Origin: Candidatus Competibacteraceae bacterium
GTDB lineage: Bacteria > Pseudomonadota > Gammaproteobacteria > Competibacterales > Competibacteraceae
Direction of reading: 5' to 3'
Length of the DNA: 38,088 bases
Assembly: GCA_003989075.1 (NCBI GenBank)
Contig: RXIX01000020.1
Location: 1-38,088, forward strand
The notes beneath the pieces are model-generated. The model had not been told where the DNA came from. It searched no databases and saw only the letters and a program-made list of their open reading frames with translations. The stretch's first letter is position 1; each line of letters begins with the position of its first letter. This document shows, in pieces, positions 19,364 to 28,434 of this stretch. Made by a program: the position numbers and the translations under genes.

Positions 19364-21213
19364 GCGCCTTTGAACCCCGCCCCGCGCCCCTGCAAAGTTT
19401 CGGGCACGGCAGCGATGCCTCGTCGCGGCCCGTGTCGCGACCGCTGATCCCCCAGCACCGGCTGACGCTCAAGGAAGTGCTGGACGCGCTGCTCGCTGAT
19501 GGTCTGGTCGATGTCGCCGAAATCGAGCGCGCCGGCATCGGTGCCCGTGCCGATCGCGGTGAACTGCATCCACTGGTGGTGATCGCCAACAAGCAGTTGC
19601 GCCAGGCCCAGCCGCCGCATCAGGCGCTCAGCATAGAGGGGCTAACCGAGTGGCTGGCTGGCAAGGCCGGCTTACCCTACCTGCGCATCGATCCGCTTAA
19701 ATTCGACATCGCCGCAGTTGAACGCCTGCTGCCCTTCGTCTCCTACGAATATGCCAGTCGCTACCAGATCCTGCCGGTAGCCGCCAATGATACCCAGGTG
19801 GTGTTCGCCACCGCCGAGCCCTGGCTGAGCGAGTGGGTCGAGGTGCTGCGCCACACCCTGCGTCGCGATATCGCGCGGGTCGTCGCCAATCCGCTCGACA
19901 TCAGCCGTTACCAGTTGGAATTCTATGGCGTATCGCGCTCAGTGCGCGGTGCGCTCAAGGGCACGCTGGATACCGGTCAGGGCATTCTCAACTTCGAGCA
20001 GTTGCTGGAATTGGGCCGGCGCGGCGAGCCGGGTGCCGACGAACGGCCGATCGTGCAGATCGTCGACTGGCTGCTGCAGTACGCCTTTGCCCAGCGCGCC
20101 AGCGATATTCACCTGGAGCCGCGCCGCGAACAGGGGCAGATTCGCCTGCGCATCGATGGGGTGCTGCATCCCATCTACCGCCTGCCGCTGGTGGTGATGG
20201 GTGCGGTGACCAGCCGCCTGAAGATCCTTGGTCGCATGGACGTGGCCGAAAAGCGCCGCCCGCAGGATGGCCGCATCAAGACCCGCACCCCGGCCGGCCG
20301 CGAGATTGAATTGCGTCTGTCGACCATGCCGACCGCCTTTGGCGAAAAATGCGTGCTGCGCATTTTCGACCCCGACACGGTCACCAAGAATTTCGCCCAG
20401 CTCGGCTTTGCCCCGGCTGAGGAAAAGATCTGGCGGTCGATGATCGCCCAGCCGCACGGCATCGTGCTGGTGACCGGCCCGACCGGATCAGGCAAAACCA
20501 CCACGCTTTACACCACGCTCAAGTCACTTGCCAGCCCCGAGGTCAACGTCTGCACCGTCGAGGATCCGATCGAAATGGTCGTCCCCGAACTTAATCAGAT
20601 GCAGGTGCAGCCGGCCATCGACCTGAGCTTCGCCCAGGGCATTCGCACCCTGTTGCGCCAGGATCCCGACATCATCATGGTCGGCGAGATTCGCGATCTG
20701 GCCACCGCGGAAATGGCGGTGCAGGCGGCCCTGACCGGTCATCTGGTGCTGTCGACCCTGCACACCAACGATGCCGCCTCCAGCGTGACCCGTCTGCTCG
20801 ATCTGGGCGTGCCGCATTACCTGATTCAGAGCGTGCTGATTGGGGTCATGGCGCAGCGCCTGGTGCGTACCCTGTGCCCATACTGCAAGACGCCCGGACA
20901 GATCGACGATGAACTGTGGAAGGCGCTGGTGCAGCCCTGGCCGCTGCCCAAACCCGAAACCATCAGCGCGGCGCATGGCTGCGCGGAATGCCGCAACACC
21001 GGCTACCTGGGACGTGTCGGTCTGTATGAGCTGATGCAGGTGACGCCGGCATTGCGCCGCCTGTTCCGGCCCAAGCTCAGCGAGGATACCCTGCGCCGCG
21101 AAGCCTGCACCCAGGGCATGCGTCCGCTACGGGTCAGCGCCGCGCTGCAAATCGCCGCTGGATTGACCACTTTTGAGGAAATCGCGCCGATTCTGCCGCC
21201 CCTGAGCGACTGA
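19360..21213 (+). CDS. GspE/PilB-type secretion or pilus assembly ATPase
   Basis: 617-residue cytoplasmic hexameric ATPase of the type II secretion/type IV pilus family. An N-terminal domain (about 40-215, MshEN/GspE-N-like) precedes the core, which starts near 240 with IVQIVDWLLQYAFAQRASDIHLEP. Walker A is GPTGSGKTTTLYTTL, the Asp box VEDPIEMVVPELNQMQV, Walker B LLRQDPDIIMVGEIRD and the His box TGHLVLSTLHTNDA. The zinc-binding cysteines CPYC and CAEC follow. No pilin, PilC or secretin gene is nearby. The start ATG 19360 overlaps the uvrD stop (ATGA), so the two are translationally coupled. Sequence alone does not say whether it drives a pilus, a T2SS or something else. Confidence 0.9.
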   Translation: MSAFEPRPAPLQSFGHGSDASSRPVSRPLIPQHRLTLKEVLDALLADGLVDVAEIERAGIGARADRGELHPLVVIANKQLRQAQPPHQALSIEGLTEWLAGKAGLPYLRIDPLKFDIAAVERLLPFVSYEYASRYQILPVAANDTQVVFATAEPWLSEWVEVLRHTLRRDIARVVANPLDISRYQLEFYGVSRSVRGALKGTLDTGQGILNFEQLLELGRRGEPGADERPIVQIVDWLLQYAFAQRASDIHLEPRREQGQIRLRIDGVLHPIYRLPLVVMGAVTSRLKILGRMDVAEKRRPQDGRIKTRTPAGREIELRLSTMPTAFGEKCVLRIFDPDTVTKNFAQLGFAPAEEKIWRSMIAQPHGIVLVTGPTGSGKTTTLYTTLKSLASPEVNVCTVEDPIEMVVPELNQMQVQPAIDLSFAQGIRTLLRQDPDIIMVGEIRDLATAEMAVQAALTGHLVLSTLHTNDAASSVTRLLDLGVPHYLIQSVLIGVMAQRLVRTLCPYCKTPGQIDDELWKALVQPWPLPKPETISAAHGCAECRNTGYLGRVGLYELMQVTPALRRLFRPKLSEDTLRREACTQGMRPLRVSAALQIAAGLTTFEEIAPILPPLSD

Positions 21214-21248
21214 AACGCCAGGGCAGGTCAGGGCAAGGCGATTTTTTG

Positions 21249-21297
21249 AACAATACACGTATTGTTTTGGACTAAATTGTTGTGAATGACATACAAT
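21249..21297 (+). promoter_or_regulatory. Palindromic operator candidate and promoter upstream of ompW
   Basis: AACAATACACGTATTGTT (21249-21266) has 8-bp perfect inverted arms around a 2-nt centre. It is directly followed by TTGGAC (21267-21272) and, 19 nt later, TACAAT (21292-21297), a plausible -35/-10 pair leaving a leader of about 55 nt before the ompW ATG. The symmetry suggests a dimeric repressor or activator site abutting -35. The regulator is unknown. Confidence 0.45.
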
Positions 21298-21357
21298 GTG
21301 CCGGCGAACATCGCATATTCATTAAAAACACCACACGAGTCGTTTAAGGAGTCCCTC

Positions 21358-21984
21358 ATGTCCTCGAAGATGCTCAAGAGCGCTGTAGCGGTTGCGCTGG
21401 CCGGTGGTCTGTGGGCGGGCGCTGCCCAGGCCTATGAAGCCGGTGACTGGATCGGTCGCGTCGGCGTCTATGGCGTCTATCCCAAGTCCGACAACCTGAC
21501 GCTGGCTCCGGGCGTTGATCTGGACGTCGATGATGGCTATAGCCTGGGCTTCACCATCACCTACATGGCGACCCCGAACATCGGCATCGAACTGCTCGGT
21601 GCCTGGCCGTTCAGCCATGACATCAGCCTGACCGGCGCCGGCAAGGTTGCCAAGACCAAGCAATTGCCGCCAGTGTTGAGTGTGCAGTACCACTTCATGC
21701 CGCAGAGCAATATCCGGCCCTATGTCGGCGTCGGCCTGAACTACACCTTCTTCTTCGACGAAGAGACGACCGGCCCGCTGTCCGGTACCAGCCTCAAGCT
21801 GGAAGATTCCTGGGGCCTGGCTGGCCAGGTGGGCATCGACATCGACGTCGCGCAGAACTGGTTCGTGAATGCCGACATCCGCTATATCGACATCGATACC
21901 AAGGCCAAGTTGAACGGCGATGGCATCGGTACCGTCAATATCGACCCCTGGGTTGTCGGCCTGAACGTCGGTACCCGCTTCTAG
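21358..21984 (+). CDS. ompW: OmpW-family outer membrane protein
   Basis: 208-residue outer-membrane beta-barrel precursor. ATG 21358 follows a strong AAGGAG (21346-21351) and opens a signal peptide ending in GAAQA at about residue 25. The mature protein starts YEAGDWIGRVGVYGVYPKSDN. Alternating strands, the family segments NIGIELLGAWPFSHDI and NIRPYVGVGLNYTFFFDEE, and a terminal Phe in VGLNVGTRF (barrel-assembly signal) identify OmpW. It forms an eight-stranded barrel with a hydrophobic channel for small apolar molecules and is often regulated by stress, oxygen or metals. The open frame continues upstream to 21286 but overlaps the promoter and is rejected. Confidence 0.92.
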   Translation: MSSKMLKSAVAVALAGGLWAGAAQAYEAGDWIGRVGVYGVYPKSDNLTLAPGVDLDVDDGYSLGFTITYMATPNIGIELLGAWPFSHDISLTGAGKVAKTKQLPPVLSVQYHFMPQSNIRPYVGVGLNYTFFFDEETTGPLSGTSLKLEDSWGLAGQVGIDIDVAQNWFVNADIRYIDIDTKAKLNGDGIGTVNIDPWVVGLNVGTRF

Positions 21985-22004
21985 AAAAATCCTGCATTGT
22001 TCCG

Positions 22005-22053
22005 TTTGCCCTGAACCCATCGAAGCCCAACCCTTCGATAGGTCCAGGGCAAA
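22005..22053. repeat. Large two-tier hairpin after ompW, REP-like
   Basis: Outer arms TTTGCCCTG (22005-22013) and CAGGGCAAA (22045-22053) are perfect complements. Inside them ATCGAA (22019-22024) pairs with TTCGAT (22034-22039). No T-tract follows on either strand, so it is not a standard intrinsic terminator, though it could shield the 3' end of ompW mRNA and that of the convergent HMA gene. The sequence style resembles dispersed extragenic palindromes seen in many proteobacteria. Confidence 0.7.
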
Positions 22054-22086
22054 TGGCGCGTATCCTTCGCACCATCCATTCCTCGC

Positions 22087-22287
22087 TCAAACCACTTCGG
22101 GATAGCCCAGCGCCGCCAGCTTCGCACGCAGTTCGGCGCGCACATCGCCGTCGGTATGCACCGAGACCCGGCCCGTAGCAACATCCACAGCCACCTCACG
22201 CACCTGCGCCAGCCCGGCAAGTCCGTTGCGAATCGCGCTCGCGCAACCCTGGCATTTGACGTTCTGCACCTGAAATTCAAAATTCAT
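22087..22287 (-). CDS. Heavy-metal-associated (HMA) domain protein, CopZ-like
   Basis: 66-residue cytoplasmic protein consisting of a single HMA ferredoxin-like fold. The metal-binding loop is NVKCQGCASAI with C12 and C15; the usual Met before the first Cys pair is Val-Lys here. The rest fits: GLAQVREVAVDVATGRVSVHTDGD for strands 2 and 3, and a C-terminal ALGYPEVV. Such proteins shuttle Cu(I) or other soft metals to P-type ATPases or regulators. No metal ATPase is adjacent. It converges on ompW and is divergent from glnA. Confidence 0.85.
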   Translation of the reverse strand: MNFEFQVQNVKCQGCASAIRNGLAGLAQVREVAVDVATGRVSVHTDGDVRAELRAKLAALGYPEVV

Positions 22288-22386
22288 GCGCTTATCCTCT
22301 GGTGATCGCAAACCGACCGGAGTATAAGCGCTGGCACCGCCACCGCGAATCTGAAATGCACGCCATGCGCGATTACGTACGCGCTC

Positions 22387-22435
22387 GCGCCTTATTTTGG
22401 GGCGCAAAGCGGCTTTTATGAGTTATATTGGTGCA
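22387..22435 (+). promoter_or_regulatory. Candidate NtrC enhancer sites upstream of glnA
   Basis: TGAGTTATATTGGTGCA (22419-22435) matches the 17-bp NtrC consensus TGCACTATATTGGTGCA at 14 positions. A second, weaker dyad GCGCCTTATTTTGGGGCGC (22387-22405) is centred 31 bp upstream. Relative to the predicted start near 22527 the centres are about -100 and -131, close to the arrangement known for the E. coli glnA enhancer. Confidence 0.5.
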
Positions 22436-22500
22436 ATAAATGCCCCTCATAAGACCGGTATACGGCTCTAGTAAGGCGTTGCACCTGCAAAAAACGGCCA

Positions 22501-22516
22501 TGGCATGAATCCTGCT
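22501..22516 (+). promoter_or_regulatory. Sigma-54 promoter of glnA
   Basis: TGGCATGAATCCTGCT has the -24 GG and -12 GC separated by exactly 10 nt and differs from the TGGCAYGN4TTGCW consensus at one position. It lies 70 nt before the glnA ATG and about 100 bp downstream of NtrC-like sites. Confidence 0.75.
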
Positions 22517-22585
22517 CTTGCAGGGGCCGGACATCGTCATCCGAGACCCATCGACTCCTGATAGACCCCCGAGGAACCAACGACA

Positions 22586-23995
22586 ATGAATGCTGCTGAT
22601 GTAATGAAGTTGATTGAAGAGAAGGGCATCAAGTTCGTGGACTACCGGTTCACGGATACCCGTGGCAAGGAGCAACACGTCACGGTACCCGCAAGCACGG
22701 TGGAAGAAGATGTGTTCGAGGACGGCAAGATGTTCGATGGTTCGTCCATCGCCGGCTGGAAGGGCATCCAGGAATCGGACATGATCCTGATGCCGGATCC
22801 CTCGACTGCCCGCGTCGATCCATTCTTCGAGGAACCGACCCTCAACATTACCTGCGACGTCATCGAGCCCAACACCATGCAGGGCTACGAGCGTGATCCG
22901 CGTTCAGTCGCGCGTCGCGCCGAAGCCTACCTGAAGTCCACCGGCATCGCCGATACCGCCTACTTCGGCCCGGAAAACGAATTCTTCATTTTTGACGACA
23001 TCCGCTGGGGTGCCGACATCAGCGGCTGCTTCTATAAGATCGACTCCTCCGAGGCCGGCTGGAACTCCGAGCGCGCCTACGAGGGTGGCAACTTCGGTCA
23101 CCGTCCGGGCATCAAGGGCGGCTACTTCCCGGTACCGCCGGTTGACTCCCTGCACGACATCCGCGCCGCCATGTGCCTGACCCTGGAAGAAATGGGCATT
23201 GGTGTCGAAGTGCATCACCACGAAGTCGCTACTGCGGGCCAGTGCGAAATCGGCGTGCTGTTCAACACCCTGGTCAAGAAGGCCGAAGAAGTCCAGGTGC
23301 TCAAGTATGTGATCCAGAACGTAGCCCAGAGCTACGGCAAGACGGTCACCTTCATGCCCAAGCCGCTGGTCGGCGACAACGGCAGCGGCATGCACGTCCA
23401 CCAGTCACTGGCCAAGGACGGGGTCAACCTGTTCGCCGGCGACCAGTACGCGGGCCTGTCGGAGCTGGCGCTGTACTATATCGGCGGCATCATCAAGCAC
23501 GCTAAGGCGCTGAATGCCTTCACCAATGCGTCTACCAACAGCTACAAGCGCCTGGTGCCGCACTTCGAAGCGCCGGTGATGCTGGCTTACTCGGCTCGTA
23601 ACCGCTCCGCCTCGATCCGCATTCCGCACGTGCCCAGCCCGAAGGGCCGGCGCATTGAAGTGCGCTTCCCCGACTCGACCGCCAATCCCTATCTGGCCTT
23701 CGCGGCGATGATGATGGCCGGTCTGGATGGCATCCAGAACAAGATTCATCCTGGCGAGCCGATGGATAAGGATCTGTACGACCTGCCGCCGGAAGAGGAG
23801 AAGCAGATTCCCAAGGTCTGCTTCTACTTCGACGAAGCGCTGGCCGCGCTCGACGCTGATCGCGCCTTCCTGACCAAGGGCGGCGTGTTCACCGACGATC
23901 TGATCGATGCCTACATCACCCTGAAGACTGAGGAAGTGACCCGGGTACGCATGACCACCCATCCGGTCGAGTTCGACCTGTACTACAGCCTGTAA
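22586..23995 (+). CDS. glnA: Glutamine synthetase, type I
   Basis: 469-residue dodecameric cytoplasmic enzyme that condenses glutamate, ammonia and ATP; it is the entry point of nitrogen assimilation. Length equals E. coli GlnA. Signatures: FDGSSIAGW (ammonia-side loop), [12 protein letters not shown] (metal ligands), the Gly-rich [39 protein letters not shown] (ATP/glutamate site) and RIEVRFPD. Tyr398 in [12 protein letters not shown] is the adenylylation site, so control by GlnE is expected. It is preceded by a sigma-54 promoter with NtrC sites and followed by ntrB-ntrC, the classical gln-ntr order. Confidence 0.98.
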   Translation: MNAADVMKLIEEKGIKFVDYRFTDTRGKEQHVTVPASTVEEDVFEDGKMFDGSSIAGWKGIQESDMILMPDPSTARVDPFFEEPTLNITCDVIEPNTMQGYERDPRSVARRAEAYLKSTGIADTAYFGPENEFFIFDDIRWGADISGCFYKIDSSEAGWNSERAYEGGNFGHRPGIKGGYFPVPPVDSLHDIRAAMCLTLEEMGIGVEVHHHEVATAGQCEIGVLFNTLVKKAEEVQVLKYVIQNVAQSYGKTVTFMPKPLVGDNGSGMHVHQSLAKDGVNLFAGDQYAGLSELALYYIGGIIKHAKALNAFTNASTNSYKRLVPHFEAPVMLAYSARNRSASIRIPHVPSPKGRRIEVRFPDSTANPYLAFAAMMMAGLDGIQNKIHPGEPMDKDLYDLPPEEEKQIPKVCFYFDEALAALDADRAFLTKGGVFTDDLIDAYITLKTEEVTRVRMTTHPVEFDLYYSL

Positions 23996-24050
23996 GACGC
24001 GGTGCGGCTGCGGTCTGACGACCGGCGGCCGTTTCCCCGCACCCGCAGAT

Positions 24051-24080
24051 ACGACGCCCCCATTTTGGGGGCGTTGTCGT
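24051..24080 (+). terminator. Hairpin after glnA
   Basis: GCCCCC (24055-24060, continuing to 24061) pairs with GGGGGC across an ATTT loop, extended by ACGAC/GTCGT outer arms with a small bulge. The T-run is weak. It separates glnA from ntrB, allowing glnA to be expressed well above ntrBC. Confidence 0.6.
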
Positions 24081-24123
24081 TTCCGCACCATTCTCCACGC
24101 AGCAGCGGCCATGCCAACAGCAA

Positions 24124-24140
24124 TGCACTATCATGGTGCA
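24124..24140 (+). promoter_or_regulatory. NtrC operator upstream of ntrB
   Basis: TGCACTATCATGGTGCA is a 17-bp dyad matching the NtrC consensus almost exactly. It lies in the 311-nt gap between glnA and ntrB, as in enterics, where NtrC represses the weak promoter of the two regulator genes. The remainder of the gap (24141-24306) shows no gene of its own and no clear -35/-10 that I can defend. Confidence 0.75.
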
Positions 24141-24306
24141 TATTGGCGGTACTGGATTGAATCAGCGCGCGCTACAGGGCACCGCTGTGCACGCGAATCG
24201 CTGTCTGGGCGGCCTAAAGCTGTGCAGTCGGTACCGCCAGCGCAGCAACAGTGGATTGGTTCGGATTTTGCTATATCCCATCCGGTGGACCGGGAGGCAG
24301 GTAACC

Positions 24307-25368
24307 GTGCTGTTGAGAGACTACTATCGCCGCGTCGTGGAAGGTCTGAGCATCGCTGTCGTGGTGCTCGACCGGCGCTTGCGGCTGACTTTCATGAACC
24401 CGGCAGCGGAAACCCTGTTCGAGCTGAGCTTTCGCAAGGCGCACAAGCTGGCGCTGACCGAGCTGGTGATCGGTGCCGAGGGCTTCATCGCTGGCCTGCG
24501 CCACTGCCTGGAAAACGGTCACCCCTATATCGAACGCGAGCTGCAGTTGACTTTCACGCCGGAACGCATCGTTACCGTCGATTGCACGGCGGCGCCCCTG
24601 CTGGAACGTGACCCGCCGCAGGAACTGCTGCTGGAAATCCGCCAGGTGGACTGGCGGCTGCGCATCAACCGCGAGGAACATATCCTGGCCCAGCACCACA
24701 CCACCCGGGCACTGGTGCGCAACCTGGCCCACGAGATCAAGAATCCGCTCGGCGGACTGCGCGGCGCCGCGCAGTTGCTGGAACGGGAACTGCCGCACCC
24801 GGCGCTGCGCGAATATACCGGGATCATCATTGGCGAGGCCGACCGCCTGCGCAATCTGGTCGATCGCATGCTCGGCCCCAACCAGTTGCCCAATCAGGGC
24901 GACGTCAGCATTCACGAGGTTCTCGAACGGGTCTGCAGCTTGATCGAGGCCGAGGCGCCGACTGGCATCCGCATCGAACGCGACTATGACCCGAGCATTC
25001 CGACGCTCTGGGGTGATGCCGACCGGCTGATCCAGGCCGTGCTCAACGTGGTCGGCAACGCGGTGCAGGCCCTGGAGGGGTGCGGTTTGATCACCCTGCG
25101 TACCCGGGTCCAGCGTCAGTACACCATCGGGCCCAAGCGCTACAAGCTGGTAGCGCGGCTGGATGTGGTCGACAACGGTCCGGGCATTCCCGCCGAACTG
25201 CAGGCGTACATCTTCTACCCGATGATCAGCAGTCGCCCAGGCGGAACCGGCCTGGGTCTGTCGATCGCCCAGAGCATCGTCAACCAGCATGGCGGCCTGA
25301 TCGAGTGCGCCAGCCGGCCTGGCGAGACTGTATTCACACTGCTGCTGCCCTTGGGTAAAAACGGATGA
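24307..25368 (+). CDS. glnL: Nitrogen sensor histidine kinase NtrB
   Basis: 353-residue cytoplasmic sensor kinase (NRII) that phosphorylates NtrC under nitrogen limitation and dephosphorylates it when bound by PII. A PAS domain (about 5-115) precedes the phospho-acceptor H142 in VRNLAHEIKNPLGGLRGAAQLLE. ATPase motifs follow: N-box VLNVVGNAVQAL, G1 DVVDNGPGIP, F-box YIFYPMISSR, G2 GGTGLGLSIAQSIV. GTG 24307 is chosen because GGGAGG lies about 10 nt upstream and the length then matches the family; the frame runs upstream to 24133, but that part covers the NtrC operator region. The stop overlaps the ntrC start as ATGA. Confidence 0.94.
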   Translation: MLLRDYYRRVVEGLSIAVVVLDRRLRLTFMNPAAETLFELSFRKAHKLALTELVIGAEGFIAGLRHCLENGHPYIERELQLTFTPERIVTVDCTAAPLLERDPPQELLLEIRQVDWRLRINREEHILAQHHTTRALVRNLAHEIKNPLGGLRGAAQLLERELPHPALREYTGIIIGEADRLRNLVDRMLGPNQLPNQGDVSIHEVLERVCSLIEAEAPTGIRIERDYDPSIPTLWGDADRLIQAVLNVVGNAVQALEGCGLITLRTRVQRQYTIGPKRYKLVARLDVVDNGPGIPAELQAYIFYPMISSRPGGTGLGLSIAQSIVNQHGGLIECASRPGETVFTLLLPLGKNG

Positions 25369-26759
25369 CCAGAAAAGAACATGTTTGGGTGATTGACGAC
25401 GACCATGCCATCCGCTGGGTACTGGAAAAAGCCCTGCAGCGCGACAACATGATCGTCTCGACCTTCGAAAGCGCCGCCGGGGTTCTTGATGCCCTCGGGC
25501 GCGGGCGGCCAGACGCGATCATGGCCGATATCCGGATGCCGGGGATGAACGGCCTGGAACTGCTGTCGCGACTGCGCGAGCAGGCCCCGGAACTGCCGGT
25601 GATCATCATGACCGCTCATTCCGATCTGGACAGTGCGGTATCCGCCTATCAGGGCGGCGCCTTTGAATACCTGCCCAAACCCTTTGATGTCGATGAGGCG
25701 GTGGCCCTGGTGCGCCGCGCCTGTCTGGCGCACCGCCCGCAGTTCGAACCGCAGGAACCGGTGCAGCGCCTGCCTGAGATCATCGGCGAAGCCCCGGCGA
25801 TGCAGGAGGTATTCCGCGCCATTGGCCGGCTGTCGCGCTCCAACATCACCGTGCTGATCACCGGCGAATCCGGATCCGGCAAGGAACTGGTCGCCCGCGC
25901 CCTGCACCGCCACAGTCCGCGCGCCGACAAGCCGTTTATCGCCATCAACACCGCCGCCATTCCCCGCGATCTGCTCGAATCGGAACTGTTCGGCCACGAG
26001 CGCGGCGCCTTCACCGGTGCCCAGGCTACCCGTCAGGGGCGCTTCGAGCAGGCTAACGGTGGCACCCTGTTCCTCGACGAGATCGGTGACATGCCCGCTG
26101 AACTGCAAACCCGGCTGTTGCGGGTGCTGGCCGAGGGCGAGTTCTATCGAGTCGGCGGCCACACCCCAACCCGGGTCGATGTGCGGGTGATTGCAGCCAC
26201 CCATCAGAACCTGGAACAGCGGGTGCGCGATGGCCTGTTCCGCGAGGACCTTTACCATCGCCTGAACGTGATCCGCATCCAATTGCCGGCCCTGAACCGG
26301 CGCCGCGAGGATATCCCGCTGCTTACCCGGCATTTCCTGGCCCAGGCGGCGCGCGAGCTGGGCGTCGAACCCAAGCAGCTGCGCCCGGAAACCGAAAGCC
26401 ACCTGAGCCGTATGGACTGGCCGGGCAATGTCCGCCAGTTGGAAAATCTGTGCCGCTGGCTGACGGTGATGGCTTCGGGGCGGGAGATCCATCTCGAAGA
26501 CCTGCCCACCGAGTTGCGCGAGCGTGCCCCGGTGACCGCGAATGGGCCGGACTGGGAAGCGGCACTGCGTCTGTGGGCCAGCCAGAGCCTGGCGCGCGGT
26601 GAGCAGGATCTGCTCGATACCGCGCTGCCCAGTTTTGAACGGGTGCTGATCCGCGTCGCCCTGGAACAGACCGGCGGCCATCGCCAGGATGCGGCGCGGC
26701 TGCTCGGCTGGGGGCGCAACACCCTGACCCGCAAGATCAAGGAACTGCATATGGAGTAG
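25365..26759 (+). CDS. glnG: Nitrogen regulator NtrC (sigma-54 activator)
   Basis: 464-residue response regulator. The receiver (about 1-120) has phospho-acceptor D55 in [10 protein letters not shown] and Lys in YLPKPF. The AAA+ domain (about 140-380) has Walker A GESGSGKE, the sigma-54 contact loop GAFTGA, Walker [13 protein letters not shown] and the R-finger region [13 protein letters not shown]-terminal Fis-type helix-turn-helix ([25 protein letters not shown]) binds enhancers such as the one at 24124-24140. It is translationally coupled to ntrB by ATGA. It activates glnA from sigma-54 promoters. Confidence 0.96.
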   Translation: MTRKEHVWVIDDDHAIRWVLEKALQRDNMIVSTFESAAGVLDALGRGRPDAIMADIRMPGMNGLELLSRLREQAPELPVIIMTAHSDLDSAVSAYQGGAFEYLPKPFDVDEAVALVRRACLAHRPQFEPQEPVQRLPEIIGEAPAMQEVFRAIGRLSRSNITVLITGESGSGKELVARALHRHSPRADKPFIAINTAAIPRDLLESELFGHERGAFTGAQATRQGRFEQANGGTLFLDEIGDMPAELQTRLLRVLAEGEFYRVGGHTPTRVDVRVIAATHQNLEQRVRDGLFREDLYHRLNVIRIQLPALNRRREDIPLLTRHFLAQAARELGVEPKQLRPETESHLSRMDWPGNVRQLENLCRWLTVMASGREIHLEDLPTELRERAPVTANGPDWEAALRLWASQSLARGEQDLLDTALPSFERVLIRVALEQTGGHRQDAARLLGWGRNTLTRKIKELHME

Positions 26760-26788
26760 GGCGGCACCACCCGCTCCCCGCGACCACC

Positions 26789-28314
<1,526 letters not shown>

Positions 28315-28319
28315 GCATA

Positions 28320-28342
28320 GGAGAGGTTTTTTGCCTTTCTCC
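28320..28342. terminator. Weak hairpin after hemF
   Basis: GGAGAGG pairs with CCTTTCTCC around a T-rich loop with a 2-nt bulge, just past the hemF stop. It could end hemF transcripts and, from the other side, those of zorD. It is weaker than typical intrinsic terminators. Confidence 0.35.
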
Positions 28343-28434
28343 CTACAGCACAGGAGACGGTGACGCAGCCGGATTGCTCATCCGCCATCCCACCCTGAAA
28401 ACAGGAACGAGGCAAGTTCACTGCGGCGAATCGG

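Noticed and set aside
21286-21357. Longer OmpW start at 21286
   Set aside because: It would begin within the promoter (TACAAT at 21292); AAGGAG and the signal peptide fix the start at 21358.
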